Below, in pieces: positions 17,525-25,574 of a DNA stretch of 64,000 nucleotides. A program made the translations under genes and the position numbers. The notes beneath the pieces are model-generated. The model did no database searches. It had not been told where the DNA came from and saw only the letters and a program-made list of their open reading frames with translations. The first letter of the stretch is position 1. Each line of letters opens with the position of its first letter. Source of the stretch: VRUE01 sp963727465 (GTDB lineage: Bacteria; Actinomycetota; Thermoleophilia; Solirubrobacterales; 70-9); contig CAVSGL010000003.1 of the NCBI GenBank assembly GCA_963727465.1, positions 62,001-126,000 of the forward strand, given 5' to 3'.

Positions 17525-18273
17525 TGCCGGCGGCAAACATCCTCCAGCCGCTGATCGACGTCGCCAACTCGGTCCTCCAGTTCTTCCACGACAGCGCCGG
17601 CCTCAGCTGGGGGATGTCGATCATCGCGCTGACGATCTGCACGCGTGCGCTGCTGATCCCGCTCACCTACAAATCGCTGAAAGGCATGCGGGCGCTACAG
17701 GCGCTACAGCCGCAGCTCAAGGAGATCAAAGAGAAGTACAAGAACGACCAGCAGCGCATGCAGCAGGAGATGATGGCGTTCTACAAAGAGAACAAAGTCA
17801 ACCCGTTCGCCTCCTGCATCCCGCTGATCGCGCAGCTTCCGGTCTTCATCACGCTCTTCTACGTGCTGCGCCACGAGCTCCCGGCCGACATCGGCTGCAA
17901 GGCGGGCGAATGCGGCAGCGAAGCGTCCTTCCTCTTCATCAACGACCTAACGGCGAAGGCGCATGGCGCCGAACTGATCGTCCTGCTCGTGCTCTACGTC
18001 GGCACGCAGCTGATCTCGGGCCTGGTGATGTCGGTGACGGCGGACAAAAGCCAGCGGACGATGATGTTCGTCCTGCCCTTCATCTTCGTCCCCTTCGTGA
18101 TCAGCTTCCCCGCCGGCCTCGTCCTCTACTGGATCACGACCAACATCTGGACGATCGGCCAGCAGTACACGATCCAGAAACTGATCCCGGCCCCCCAGGT
18201 CCCCACGCCGGCCGAGGCCGCAGCGGCCAAGCCGCCGCCGAAACCGCCGAAAAAGAAGAAGCGGCGGCGCTAG
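17524..18273 (+). CDS. yidC: Membrane protein insertase YidC/Oxa1
   Basis: Inserts membrane proteins with or without SecYEG. The 249-residue protein lacks the large periplasmic domain of proteobacterial YidC, like other Gram-positive forms. The groove arginine is visible in ALTICTRALLIPL, followed by the cytoplasmic hairpin LQPQLKEIKEKYKND and hydrophobic segments to about residue 215. The C-terminus is a very basic Pro-Lys tail (KPPPKPPKKKKRRR), as in ribosome-binding YidC types. Confidence 0.94.
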   Translation: MPAANILQPLIDVANSVLQFFHDSAGLSWGMSIIALTICTRALLIPLTYKSLKGMRALQALQPQLKEIKEKYKNDQQRMQQEMMAFYKENKVNPFASCIPLIAQLPVFITLFYVLRHELPADIGCKAGECGSEASFLFINDLTAKAHGAELIVLLVLYVGTQLISGLVMSVTADKSQRTMMFVLPFIFVPFVISFPAGLVLYWITTNIWTIGQQYTIQKLIPAPQVPTPAEAAAAKPPPKPPKKKKRRR

Positions 18274-18286
18274 CGCCAACCTCCGG

Positions 18287-18425
18287 GAGGTGGGAGGGAG
18301 TCCCCTCGGAGTGCCCAGATTCGCTCGCTGCGCTCGCTCATGATGTTGCTGCCCGCTTCGCGGGCCAGAATCTCTCGCCGGTGCGCCGCTTCGCGAGGCA
18401 CTCCGATGGAACTCCCTCCCACCTC
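18287..18425. repeat. Nested intergenic hairpin with dispersed repeat (copy B)
   Basis: Outer arms GAGGTGGGAGGGAGT (18287-18301) and its complement (18411-18425) enclose a second stem CGGAGTGCC/GGCACTCCG (18307-18315, 18397-18405). The interior is almost the reverse complement of 28582-28675, including CGAAGCGGCGCACCGGCGAG and GAGCGAGCGCAGCGAGCGA, while the outer arms differ from those at 28563. It separates yidC from jag and could terminate the yidC transcript; no T-run follows the outer stem. Confidence 0.75.
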
Positions 18426-18506
18426 TCGCACCCAGCCGCCAGCTCACGAGGTTGAAGCTTCGGCCGGGACCACCCAAGGCCCACGGGATACCCAAGCTCG
18501 AATAGG

Positions 18507-18998
18507 GTGCCGCTTGTGAGTGGTGACGGGAAATGGCCGGAGGAGCCTGCGGAGCGGGTTCGGGAGCTGATTGAGGGCGTTCTCGACGAGCTTGACCTTG
18601 AAGGAGAGGTTGAGATCGAGGAGGACGACGAGCGGATCGAGGCCACGGTGGTCGGCGAGGACGACTACGGGCTGCTGATCGGCAAACGCGGCCAGACGAT
18701 CGATGCGCTCCAGTTGCTCTGCTTTCAGGCTGCCTTCCGCGGATTGCGCGACCGCAAGCGGGTGGTTCTCGACGCCGCCGGCTACCGGGACCGGCGCCGG
18801 GAGGTCCTGACGGCGCGCGCCGACCGGGCGGCCGAGCAGGCGCTCGACCGCAACGTCAGCGTCGAGATGGATCCGATGAGCGCCCAGGAACGGCGCGTCG
18901 TGCACGAACACCTGAAAGAGCGCTCGGGGGTCGAGACCTTCAGCGAAGGGGACGAGCCGCGGCGTTGCGTGGTCGTCGCGCCTTTGGTGTCTGAGTAG
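18507..18998 (+). CDS. jag: Jag/KhpB-type RNA-binding protein (KH + R3H)
   Basis: RNA-binding protein paired with YidC in many bacteria. The KH motif GLLIGKRGQTIDALQLLCF is followed by the R3H region SAQERRVVHEHLKERSGVET. The N-terminal Jag domain found in firmicutes is absent, as usual in actinobacteria. The start is GTG at 18507 or the GTG four codons later; neither has a strong ribosome site. Confidence 0.92.
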   Translation: MPLVSGDGKWPEEPAERVRELIEGVLDELDLEGEVEIEEDDERIEATVVGEDDYGLLIGKRGQTIDALQLLCFQAAFRGLRDRKRVVLDAAGYRDRRREVLTARADRAAEQALDRNVSVEMDPMSAQERRVVHEHLKERSGVETFSEGDEPRRCVVVAPLVSE

Positions 18999-19017
18999 GG
19001 CGAGGGTCCCGGCAGGC

Positions 19018-19671
19018 CCTCCACTCACCCCGCAAAAGCCGGCCCGTCGCGCCCTGGAGCGCAACCCCGAGCTGGTCGAGCGCTGGCTGTCTGAGCGCTA
19101 CCCCGAAATCGAGAAGCGAGCCCGCCGCGAGCGGGCACGGATCCTGTGGGCCGACGAGATGGGGCTGCGCTCCGACCACACCGCCGGGCGCTCGTGGTCC
19201 CCGGAGGGCGAGACCCCAATCGTCGAGGGCACGGGCCAGCGCTTCGGCGCCAACGTGATCGCGGCGATCTCCAATCAGGGACACCTGCAGTTCGGGGTCT
19301 TCAAGCAGCGCTTCACCGTGCCGGTCTTCACCGACTTCCTACGGCGCCTGACCCGCCAGGCGGACGGCCAGAAGGTGATCCTGATCTGCGACGGCCATCC
19401 CGTCCACCGCGCGAAGAAGGTCCGCCGCTGGGTCGAGCAGCACGCCGAGCTGATCGAGCTCCAGTTCCTCCCCGGCTACAGCCCCGAGCTCAACCCCACC
19501 GAGCTGCTCAACCAGGACGTGAAGACCAACGCGATCGGCCGCCGTCGCCCCCGCGACCAGGACGAGCTGATCGACGACACACGTTCCTATCTGCGCTCCA
19601 GGCAGCGCCGACCTCACATCGTCGCCGGCTACTTCGACGAGGAGCACGTCGCCTATGCCAAAGCAGCGTGA
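19018..19671 (+). pseudogene. IS630-family transposase, 5'-truncated
   Basis: The frame from about 19018 encodes PQKPARRALERNPELVERWL, typical of the mid-region of IS630 transposases, then the DDE catalytic core: ILWADEMGLRSDH (first Asp), ILICDGHPVH (second Asp), GYSPELNPTELLN (Glu). The N-terminal helix-turn-helix half is missing: homology starts only about 20 bases after the jag stop codon. An internal ATG at 19159 could give a 170-residue protein lacking the first catalytic Asp. I see no inverted repeats, so this is a decayed insertion between jag and rsmG. Confidence 0.85.
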
Positions 19672-19730
19672 CGGCTATTTAGTGTCCGGAGTAGTAACTT
19701 TTTCGAAGCCGCGCCGATAGCTGGCGCCCG

Positions 19731-20441
19731 ATGGCTGACGACGAAAAAGTACAAGACGTTCCGCGCCTGCCGGGACCCCCGCTCGATCGGGCGCAACGGC
19801 AGACGATCACGCAGGTCTTGGAGCTGTTGAGGGAAGAGCGAGCGTCTGTCAGCTCCGTCACCGATCCTGCGCGCGCGTGGCGTGTGCATGTCGAGGACAG
19901 CCTCACCGGGCTCGAGGTGCCAGAGCTGACAGAGGCTCGCCGGATCGGCGATATCGGCTCTGGGGCTGGGTTTCCGGGACTTGTGCTGGCTGTCGCCCTA
20001 GCCGAGGCCCACGTCGACTTGGTCGAGTCGGTGGGCCGCAAGTGCGAGTTCATCGAACGCGCGATCGCGGCCGCCGGGATCGAGAACGCGACCGTGCTCA
20101 ACGGCCGCTCCGAGGAGCTCGCCGGGGAATCCCGGCGTGAGACCTACGACGCGATCACGGCCCGCGCCGTCGGCCGCCTCTCGACCCTGGCCGAGCTGGC
20201 GTCGCCGCTGCTGCGCGAGGGCGGCGTCCTCGTCGCCTGGAAGGGCAAGCGGGACGAAGACGAGGAGGACCAGCTCGAGCGCGCAGCCCGGCAGCTCGCG
20301 ATGCACCCCGAGCGGATCCTCGACGTGGGCGACCGCGCCGGCAGCAAGCACCGCCATCTACACGTGATTCGCAAGCTTGCCCCGACGCCACGCGACCTCC
20401 CGCGTCGTCCCGGCATGGCCAAGAAGCGCCCCCGAGGATGA
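19731..20441 (+). CDS. rsmG: 16S rRNA (guanine527-N7) methyltransferase
   Basis: AdoMet-dependent methyltransferase (GidB). The conserved AdoMet site GDIGSGAGFPGLVLA and the following VDLVESVGRKCEFI are visible, then ITARAVGRLSTLAELA. The C-terminus carries a short basic tail. It is followed by parA in the usual order. The preceding 60 bases, after the transposase remnant, carry TTTAGTGTCCGGAGTAGTAA, possibly the right end of the decayed insertion. Confidence 0.93.
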   Translation: MADDEKVQDVPRLPGPPLDRAQRQTITQVLELLREERASVSSVTDPARAWRVHVEDSLTGLEVPELTEARRIGDIGSGAGFPGLVLAVALAEAHVDLVESVGRKCEFIERAIAAAGIENATVLNGRSEELAGESRRETYDAITARAVGRLSTLAELASPLLREGGVLVAWKGKRDEDEEDQLERAARQLAMHPERILDVGDRAGSKHRHLHVIRKLAPTPRDLPRRPGMAKKRPRG

Positions 20442-20464
20442 ACCCCCACTAGGCTCCTGGGCGA

Positions 20465-21223
20465 ATGGGCCTGGTCTACGCGGTCGCAAACCAGAAGGGC
20501 GGTGTCGGCAAGACGACGACCGCGGTCAACCTGACCGCCTGCGTCGCTGCCGCCGGCTCGCAGACCCTCCTCGTCGACCTCGACCCGCAGTGCAATGCGA
20601 CCGTCGCGCTGGGCGGCGACCGCGACGCGCATCCCTCCTCATACGACTGTCTGATCGGCGACGTCTCGGTTGCCGAGGCGGCGCGTCCCGCCGGCCCCGA
20701 CAACCTCTGGCTCGTCGCCGCCAACCGCGACCTCGCCGGCGCCGCGGTCGAGCTGCCGCGGCTGGAGGGCTCGGAGACGCGGCTGCGCGAACGGCTCGGC
20801 CCGGTGCGCGAGCGCTTCGCCTTCACGCTGCTCGACTGCCCGCCCTCGCTGGGCCCCGTCAGCGTCAACGCGCTGGTCGCCGCCGACCGGGTGATCGTGC
20901 CGGTGCAGGCCGAGTATTTGGCGCTCGAGGGGCTGATCCAGTTCCTCGACACGCTGGGGATGATCCGCGGCGAGCTCAACCCGGCGCTGAACGTGTCGGG
21001 TCTGTTGATCACCATGCACGATGAGCGCACGCGCCTCGCCCAGGACGTCGAGCGGGAGCTGCGCGAGCATTTCCCCGAGATGGTCTTCGAGACGGTCATA
21101 CCGCGCAGCGTCAGGGTCGCCGAGGCGCCCAGCTACGGCATTCCGGTGACCGAGCACGCCCCCGCTTCGCGCGGCGCCGGGGCCTACGAGGCGCTCGCCA
21201 GGGAGCTGACCAGGCGTGGCTAG
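20465..21223 (+). CDS. parA: Chromosome partitioning ATPase ParA (Soj)
   Basis: Deviant Walker A ATPase that positions origins with ParB. Walker A KGGVGKTTTAVNL is at residues 11-23, the second motif is LLVDLDPQCNATVALGG, and LLDCPPSLG forms the Walker B region. 252 residues. It overlaps parB by 8 bases, so translation is coupled. Confidence 0.95.
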   Translation: MGLVYAVANQKGGVGKTTTAVNLTACVAAAGSQTLLVDLDPQCNATVALGGDRDAHPSSYDCLIGDVSVAEAARPAGPDNLWLVAANRDLAGAAVELPRLEGSETRLRERLGPVRERFAFTLLDCPPSLGPVSVNALVAADRVIVPVQAEYLALEGLIQFLDTLGMIRGELNPALNVSGLLITMHDERTRLAQDVERELREHFPEMVFETVIPRSVRVAEAPSYGIPVTEHAPASRGAGAYEALARELTRRG

Positions 21224-22099
21224 CGCCGCCAAGAAGGGCAGGGCCAAACGCGGCATGGGCCGCGGGCTGTCGGCGATCCTGCCGGAGAGCGCGCCCGCCG
21301 GCGACGTCGGCGAGCTGCGCGAGCTCCCGGTTGGCCTGATCAAGCCCAATCCGAACCAGCCGCGCACCAAGTTCGACCCCGAGGCGCTCGCCGGTTTGGC
21401 CGCCTCGATCGAGAGCAGCGGCGTCGTCCAGCCGCTGCTGGTCCGCCCCCTGCGCGACGGCGGCTACGAGCTGATCGCCGGCGAGCGCCGCTGGCGGGCG
21501 GCGCAGGAGGCGGGCCTGGAGAAGGTGCCGGCGGTGGTGCGCGACTCCGAGCAGGCCGAGCGGCTGGAGGTGGCGCTGATCGAGAACATGGTCCGCGAGG
21601 ACCTCAACCCGGTCGAGGAGGCCCGCGCCTGCGCCGCCCTGGTCGAGGATCTCGGGCTGTCGAAAGAAGACCTCGCCCGCCGGATCGGCCGCAGCCGCCC
21701 CGCGGTGTCCAACCTGATCCGCCTGCTCGACCTGCCCGACGAGACGCTCGCGCTGCTCGAGTCCGGTGAGCTCAGCGAGGGCCACGGCCGGGCGCTGCTC
21801 GGCGTTCCCGGCAACGACGCTCGCCGCCGCCTCGCTCGTGACGCGGCCCGCGGCGGCTGGTCGGTTCGCGAACTGGAGAACAGGGTTAAGCTGGCTGGCC
21901 AGCCAAAACAACGCAGGAAGGCGAAGGGCGGGCTCAGCGCCGAGGAGGCGGCGGCGATGCGCGACGCGGCCGACCGGCTCGAGCGGGCGACCGGCCACGA
22001 GGTCCGGGTGCGCCCGCGTGGGGAGGAGGTCGCGGTCGAGATCCGCCTCGCCGACCTGGACGAGGCTCTGGCCCTGGCCGCTATCATCGGCCGCGGCTC

Positions 22100-22109
<10 letters not shown>
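21216..22109 (+). CDS. parB: Chromosome partitioning protein ParB (Spo0J)
   Basis: CTP-dependent DNA clamp loading at parS. N-terminal arginine patch AGERRWRAAQEAGL, PNPNQPRTKFDPEALAGL, and ENMVREDLNPVEEA are conserved; the helix-turn-helix is DLARRIGRSRPAVSNLIRLL. Translation starts at GTG within the end of parA. The last three sense codons and the TAG lie inside the tRNA-Ile gene: the stop codon is bases 8-10 of the tRNA. Confidence 0.95.
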
Positions 22110-22173
<64 letters not shown>

Positions 22174-22245
22174 CTGCCGCGATGTCGCGGCGTGGCGACT
22201 CGGCGAGGCGGGTAGCCGCATGGCGGAGCGGCGTTTAGTCGTACC

Positions 22246-22251
22246 TATAAT
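22246..22251 (+). promoter_or_regulatory. -10 element TATAAT of the DUF151 gene
   Basis: Perfect TATAAT 29 bases before the TTG start of the bifunctional-nuclease-family gene. No -35 consensus is seen 16-18 bases upstream (GCGGAG). Confidence 0.55.
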
Positions 22252-22280
22252 GAGCGATCCACCTCGGCTCGGAGCGAATT

Positions 22281-22772
22281 TTGCAGCAGATGCAGATCTA
22301 CGGGGTCAGCTTCGACATGGTCGGCAAGCAGCCGATCGTTTTGCTGAAGACTGTTGACGGCAATCAGTTCCTGCCGATCTGGATCGGTCACCCCGAGGCG
22401 GCCGCGATCCTGATGAAGCTCCAGGGCGCCTCGACGCCGCGGCCGATGACCCACGACCTGCTCTCCGACCTGCTCGAGCAGCTCGACGCCAAGTGCGAGC
22501 GGGTCGCGGTGACCGAGCTGCGCGACAACACCTTCTACGCCTCGATCACTGTCTCGATCGACGGCTCGGAGCTGGAGATCGATTCGCGCCCCTCCGACGC
22601 CCTCGCGCTGGCCGTGCGCGTCTCGGCGCCGATCTTCGCGGCCGAGGAGGTGATCGAGGAGTCGGCGATCGAGTTCGAGCACGAGGTCGAGGACACCGAG
22701 GAGGTCGTCGACAAATTCAAGGAGTTCCTCGACGAGGTCACCCCGGATGACTTTGCGGAAGGAAGCTCCTAA
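22281..22772 (+). CDS. Bifunctional nuclease family protein (DUF151)
   Basis: About 160 residues of the DUF151/bifunctional nuclease family: YGVSFDMVGKQPIVLLKTVD, FLPIWIGHPEAAAI and IDSRPSDALALAVR are the family landmarks. Members have been reported with DNase/RNase activity in plants and stress roles in bacteria; the bacterial function is unsettled. Start: TTG at 22281 with GGAG seven bases upstream, or ATG at 22290. The TAA overlaps the convergent ddl TAG (CTAA shared by both strands). Confidence 0.88.
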   Translation: MQQMQIYGVSFDMVGKQPIVLLKTVDGNQFLPIWIGHPEAAAILMKLQGASTPRPMTHDLLSDLLEQLDAKCERVAVTELRDNTFYASITVSIDGSELEIDSRPSDALALAVRVSAPIFAAEEVIEESAIEFEHEVEDTEEVVDKFKEFLDEVTPDDFAEGSS

Positions 22773-23701
22773 ACCGGCGCCTGCTCGAGCGCAAGCTCGA
22801 GGATTCTTCCGACCAGCTGCTCGAACGACATCCCCGCCGCCTCTGCCGCCTGGGGCAGCAGGCTGGTGTCGGTCAGCCCGGGGATCGCGTTGACCTCGAG
22901 CACCTGCGGCCCGTCCTCGCCGAGGATCAGGTCGACGCGGGAGAAGCCCGAGCAGCCGAGCGCCTCCCAGGCGCCGAGCGCCGCCGACCTCACCGACGCC
23001 GCCTCGTCCTCGCTCAGCCCGGCCGGGCAGACGAACTCCGTGCGGCCGATCTCGTAGCGGGCCTCGAAGTCGTAGCGGTCGCCGTCGCCCGGGATCGCCT
23101 CGACCACCGGCAACGGCTCGCCGCCGAGCACGCTGACCGCCAGCTCGCGGCCCTCGACGAAGCGCTCGAGCAGCACCCGTTCGTCGTAACTGAAGGCCGA
23201 GACCAGCGCCTCCGGGACCTCGTACCAGCTCGCCGCGAACTTCACGCCGAGGGCCGAGCCGCCGCGGCTCGGCTTGATCACCAGCGGGAAGCCGAGGCGC
23301 TGCTCGAGCTCACCCAGCGCATCGGCGGCGCCGAGCTCGCGGAACGCGGTCTGGTTGAACGCGAACCAGTCCGGCGTGGGGACGCCGCCGCCGCGCAGCT
23401 CGTGCTTGGCGAGGACCTTGTCCATGCAGCGCCCGCAGGCGGCCACGCCGGGCCCCGTGAACGGGATGCCGAGGATTTCGAGCAGCTCCTGCACGGTCCC
23501 GTCCTCGCCGCCGAGCCCGTGCATGGCGACGAAGACGACGTCGGGCCGCTCGGCGCCGAGCAGCTTGACCAGGTCGCCGCCGGCGTCGATCGACCGGACC
23601 TCGTGCCCGAGCCGCTCCAGCGCGTCCTCGACCCGGGCGCCCGAGCGCAGCGAGACACCGCGCTCCAACGACCGCCCGCCCTTCAGCACCGCGACCTTCA
23701 A
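22769..23701 (-). CDS. ddl: D-alanine--D-alanine ligase
   Basis: ATP-grasp ligase making D-Ala-D-Ala for peptidoglycan. The 310-residue protein has KGGRSLERGVSLRSG, HGLGGEDGTVQELLE, the ATP-grasp lysine in PLVIKPSRGGSALGV, and the metal/product site VLEVNAIPGLTDTSLLP. It overlaps the downstream aminotransferase gene by four bases, so the two form an operon. Confidence 0.93.
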   Translation of the reverse strand: MKVAVLKGGRSLERGVSLRSGARVEDALERLGHEVRSIDAGGDLVKLLGAERPDVVFVAMHGLGGEDGTVQELLEILGIPFTGPGVAACGRCMDKVLAKHELRGGGVPTPDWFAFNQTAFRELGAADALGELEQRLGFPLVIKPSRGGSALGVKFAASWYEVPEALVSAFSYDERVLLERFVEGRELAVSVLGGEPLPVVEAIPGDGDRYDFEARYEIGRTEFVCPAGLSEDEAASVRSAALGAWEALGCSGFSRVDLILGEDGPQVLEVNAIPGLTDTSLLPQAAEAAGMSFEQLVGRILELALEQAPV

Positions 23702-25074
23702 GCCGACCCCTCGCCGGTCTTGCGGAAGGGCAGCACGTCGGCGGCGCTCTCCTGGGCCGGGGCCGGTTTGGACTCGGGCTCCGGCGCCGCCTCCTGTTCG
23801 CCTGTCAGCGCCCCGTACAGCTCGACCTGCTCGGCGACCGCCTTGCCGATCCGCCGCACGCCCTCGCGGATCTCGTCGTCGCTGACGCCGGAGAAGTTGA
23901 GCCGCATCGAGCTGCGGCCGCGGCTTTCGTCGACGAAGGCCGACTGGCCGGGGACGAAGGCGACGTCCTCGCGCAGCGCCTTGGCGAGCAGGTCGCCGGT
24001 GTCGATGTAGTCGGGCAGCGTCGCCCAGATGAAGAGCCCGCCTTCAGGCTCGGTCCAGGTCGCCTGCGCCGGGAAGTGCTCGCGCAGGGCGTCGACCATC
24101 GTGTCGCGGCGACCGCGGTAGATCTCGACCAGGCTGTCGATGTAGGCGCGCCAGTTGCCTTCGCCGAAGTACTCGCGGACGAAGTGCTGGGTCAGGGTCG
24201 AGGTGCAGAGGTCCGAGGCCTGCTTGCCGAGGACGATCTTCTCCATCACCGGCGGCGGCGCGACCGCCCAGCCGAGCCGGATCCCCGGGGAGAGGATCTT
24301 GGAGAAGGTGCCGATGTAGATCACGAAGTCGCCGCCGTCGAGCTGGTAGAGCGGCGGCAGCGGCTCGCCGCCGAAGCGCAGCAGGCCGTAGGGGTTGTCC
24401 TCGACGACGAGCAGCTCGCGCTGCCGGGCGAGCTCGACCAGGCGCCGCCGCCGCTCGAGCGACATCGTCACCCCGGCCGGGTTCTGGAAGCTCGGCACCG
24501 AGTAGATCAGTTTCGGGCGCCGCCCCTGCCCGTCGAGCCGGCCGAGCACGCGCTCGAGCTCGGCCACGTCCATCCCCTCGGCGTCGCAGTCGATCTGGAT
24601 CGTCTCCGCCTGGTAGCTACAGAAGACCGGGACGGCGCCGGGATAGGTGGGCGCCTCGCAGATCACGACGTCGCCAGGGTCGACGACCGTCTTGCAGACG
24701 AGGTCGATCGCCTGCTGGCCGCCGGTGGTCACGATCACGTCGTCGGGGTCGGGCAGCATTCCCTCGGCGCCCATCACCTCGAGGATGCAGTCGACCGTCT
24801 CGGCGAAGCCCTCCGTCGGCCCGTACTGGAGCGCCTCGGCGGTCGACTCCTGGGCGATCCGGGTCATCTGCGCGGCGAAGGTGCCGGCGGGGAAGGTCGA
24901 GGTGTCCGGCAGGCCGCCGGCCAGCGAGATCACCTCGGGCCGCGCCGTGACCGCCATCAGGTCCCGCATCGCCGAGGAGCGCATCACCCCCGTGCGCGCC
25001 GCGAAGAGGCCCGCGTAGCGCTCCAGATCGCGGCTGCTGGTGTGGGCGCGGCGCCGGTGGGGCGTCTCTTCCAT
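23698..25074 (-). CDS. PLP-dependent class I/II aminotransferase (2-aminoadipate/MocR-type)
   Basis: Fold-type I aminotransferase of 458 residues. The cofactor lysine is in IYIGTFSKILSPGIRLGW, with substrate and PLP contacts ISLAGGLPD, TTGGQQAIDLVCK and VEDNPYGLLRFGG. Its closest known relatives are LysN/2-aminoadipate and broad-specificity aminotransferases, and the catalytic part of MocR regulators; there is no N-terminal winged helix here. Start ATG at 25074 (MEETPHRRRAHTSS). A Glu/Pro-rich C-terminal extension (PEPESKPAPAQE) is unusual. Coupling to ddl hints at amino-acid supply for the cell wall, which is speculative. Confidence 0.85.
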   Translation of the reverse strand: MEETPHRRRAHTSSRDLERYAGLFAARTGVMRSSAMRDLMAVTARPEVISLAGGLPDTSTFPAGTFAAQMTRIAQESTAEALQYGPTEGFAETVDCILEVMGAEGMLPDPDDVIVTTGGQQAIDLVCKTVVDPGDVVICEAPTYPGAVPVFCSYQAETIQIDCDAEGMDVAELERVLGRLDGQGRRPKLIYSVPSFQNPAGVTMSLERRRRLVELARQRELLVVEDNPYGLLRFGGEPLPPLYQLDGGDFVIYIGTFSKILSPGIRLGWAVAPPPVMEKIVLGKQASDLCTSTLTQHFVREYFGEGNWRAYIDSLVEIYRGRRDTMVDALREHFPAQATWTEPEGGLFIWATLPDYIDTGDLLAKALREDVAFVPGQSAFVDESRGRSSMRLNFSGVSDDEIREGVRRIGKAVAEQVELYGALTGEQEAAPEPESKPAPAQESAADVLPFRKTGEGSA

Positions 25075-25096
25075 CCCTGGAGTGTAGGTTTTCCGC

Positions 25097-25531
25097 GTGA
25101 GCTTCCTCGAAGGAGCCGGGCTCGAGCTCGGCATCGGCATCGCGATCGGCATGCTCGCCGGCACCACCGGCACGCACGGTTCGGCCCGTGGGCGGATGAC
25201 CCTGCTCGCCGCCGTGATCGGCCTGGTCGTCGGCTTCCTGCTCGCCGGCGCCGCCGACCTCGGCGGCCTCGCCGGGGCGGTCTTCGGCGCGCTCGGCGCG
25301 GCGCTCGGGTGCATCGTGATCAGCGACGTGGTGTTCGGCGCCAGCCGCCGCGAGAGCGGCGGCTCGGGCGCGCTCGGCTTCATCGTCTCGCTCGCGGCCC
25401 TGGTGGTCGTCGCCGCGGCCCTGCTGCTGCCGGTGCTCACCCTGCTGGTGATAATCGCCCTGGTCTGGCTCGGCGTCTCACGCCACCGCCGCGCGCAGCG
25501 CAAGCACGCCGGCCTGCGCGTCCTGCGCTGA
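25097..25531 (+). CDS. Small multi-pass membrane protein
   Basis: 144 residues from GTG, with about four hydrophobic segments (GIGIAIGMLAGTTG, MTLLAAVIGLVVGFLLAG, AVFGALGAALGCIVISDVVF, LAALVVVAAALLLPVLTLLV) and a basic C-terminus. Gly/Ala-rich helices suggest a pore-like or glycine-zipper protein. No family recognised. Divergent from the aminotransferase with a 22-base gap. Confidence 0.75.
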   Translation: MSFLEGAGLELGIGIAIGMLAGTTGTHGSARGRMTLLAAVIGLVVGFLLAGAADLGGLAGAVFGALGAALGCIVISDVVFGASRRESGGSGALGFIVSLAALVVVAAALLLPVLTLLVIIALVWLGVSRHRRAQRKHAGLRVLR

Positions 25532-25574
25532 GGCCGATGGACCGGCCGGCGCCGGTCTTCATCATGCGCGGGGG

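Noticed and set aside
22174..22245. Second tRNA (Ala) expected after tRNA-Ile
   Set aside because: No cloverleaf can be drawn; only an isolated GC-rich spacer before the TATAAT.
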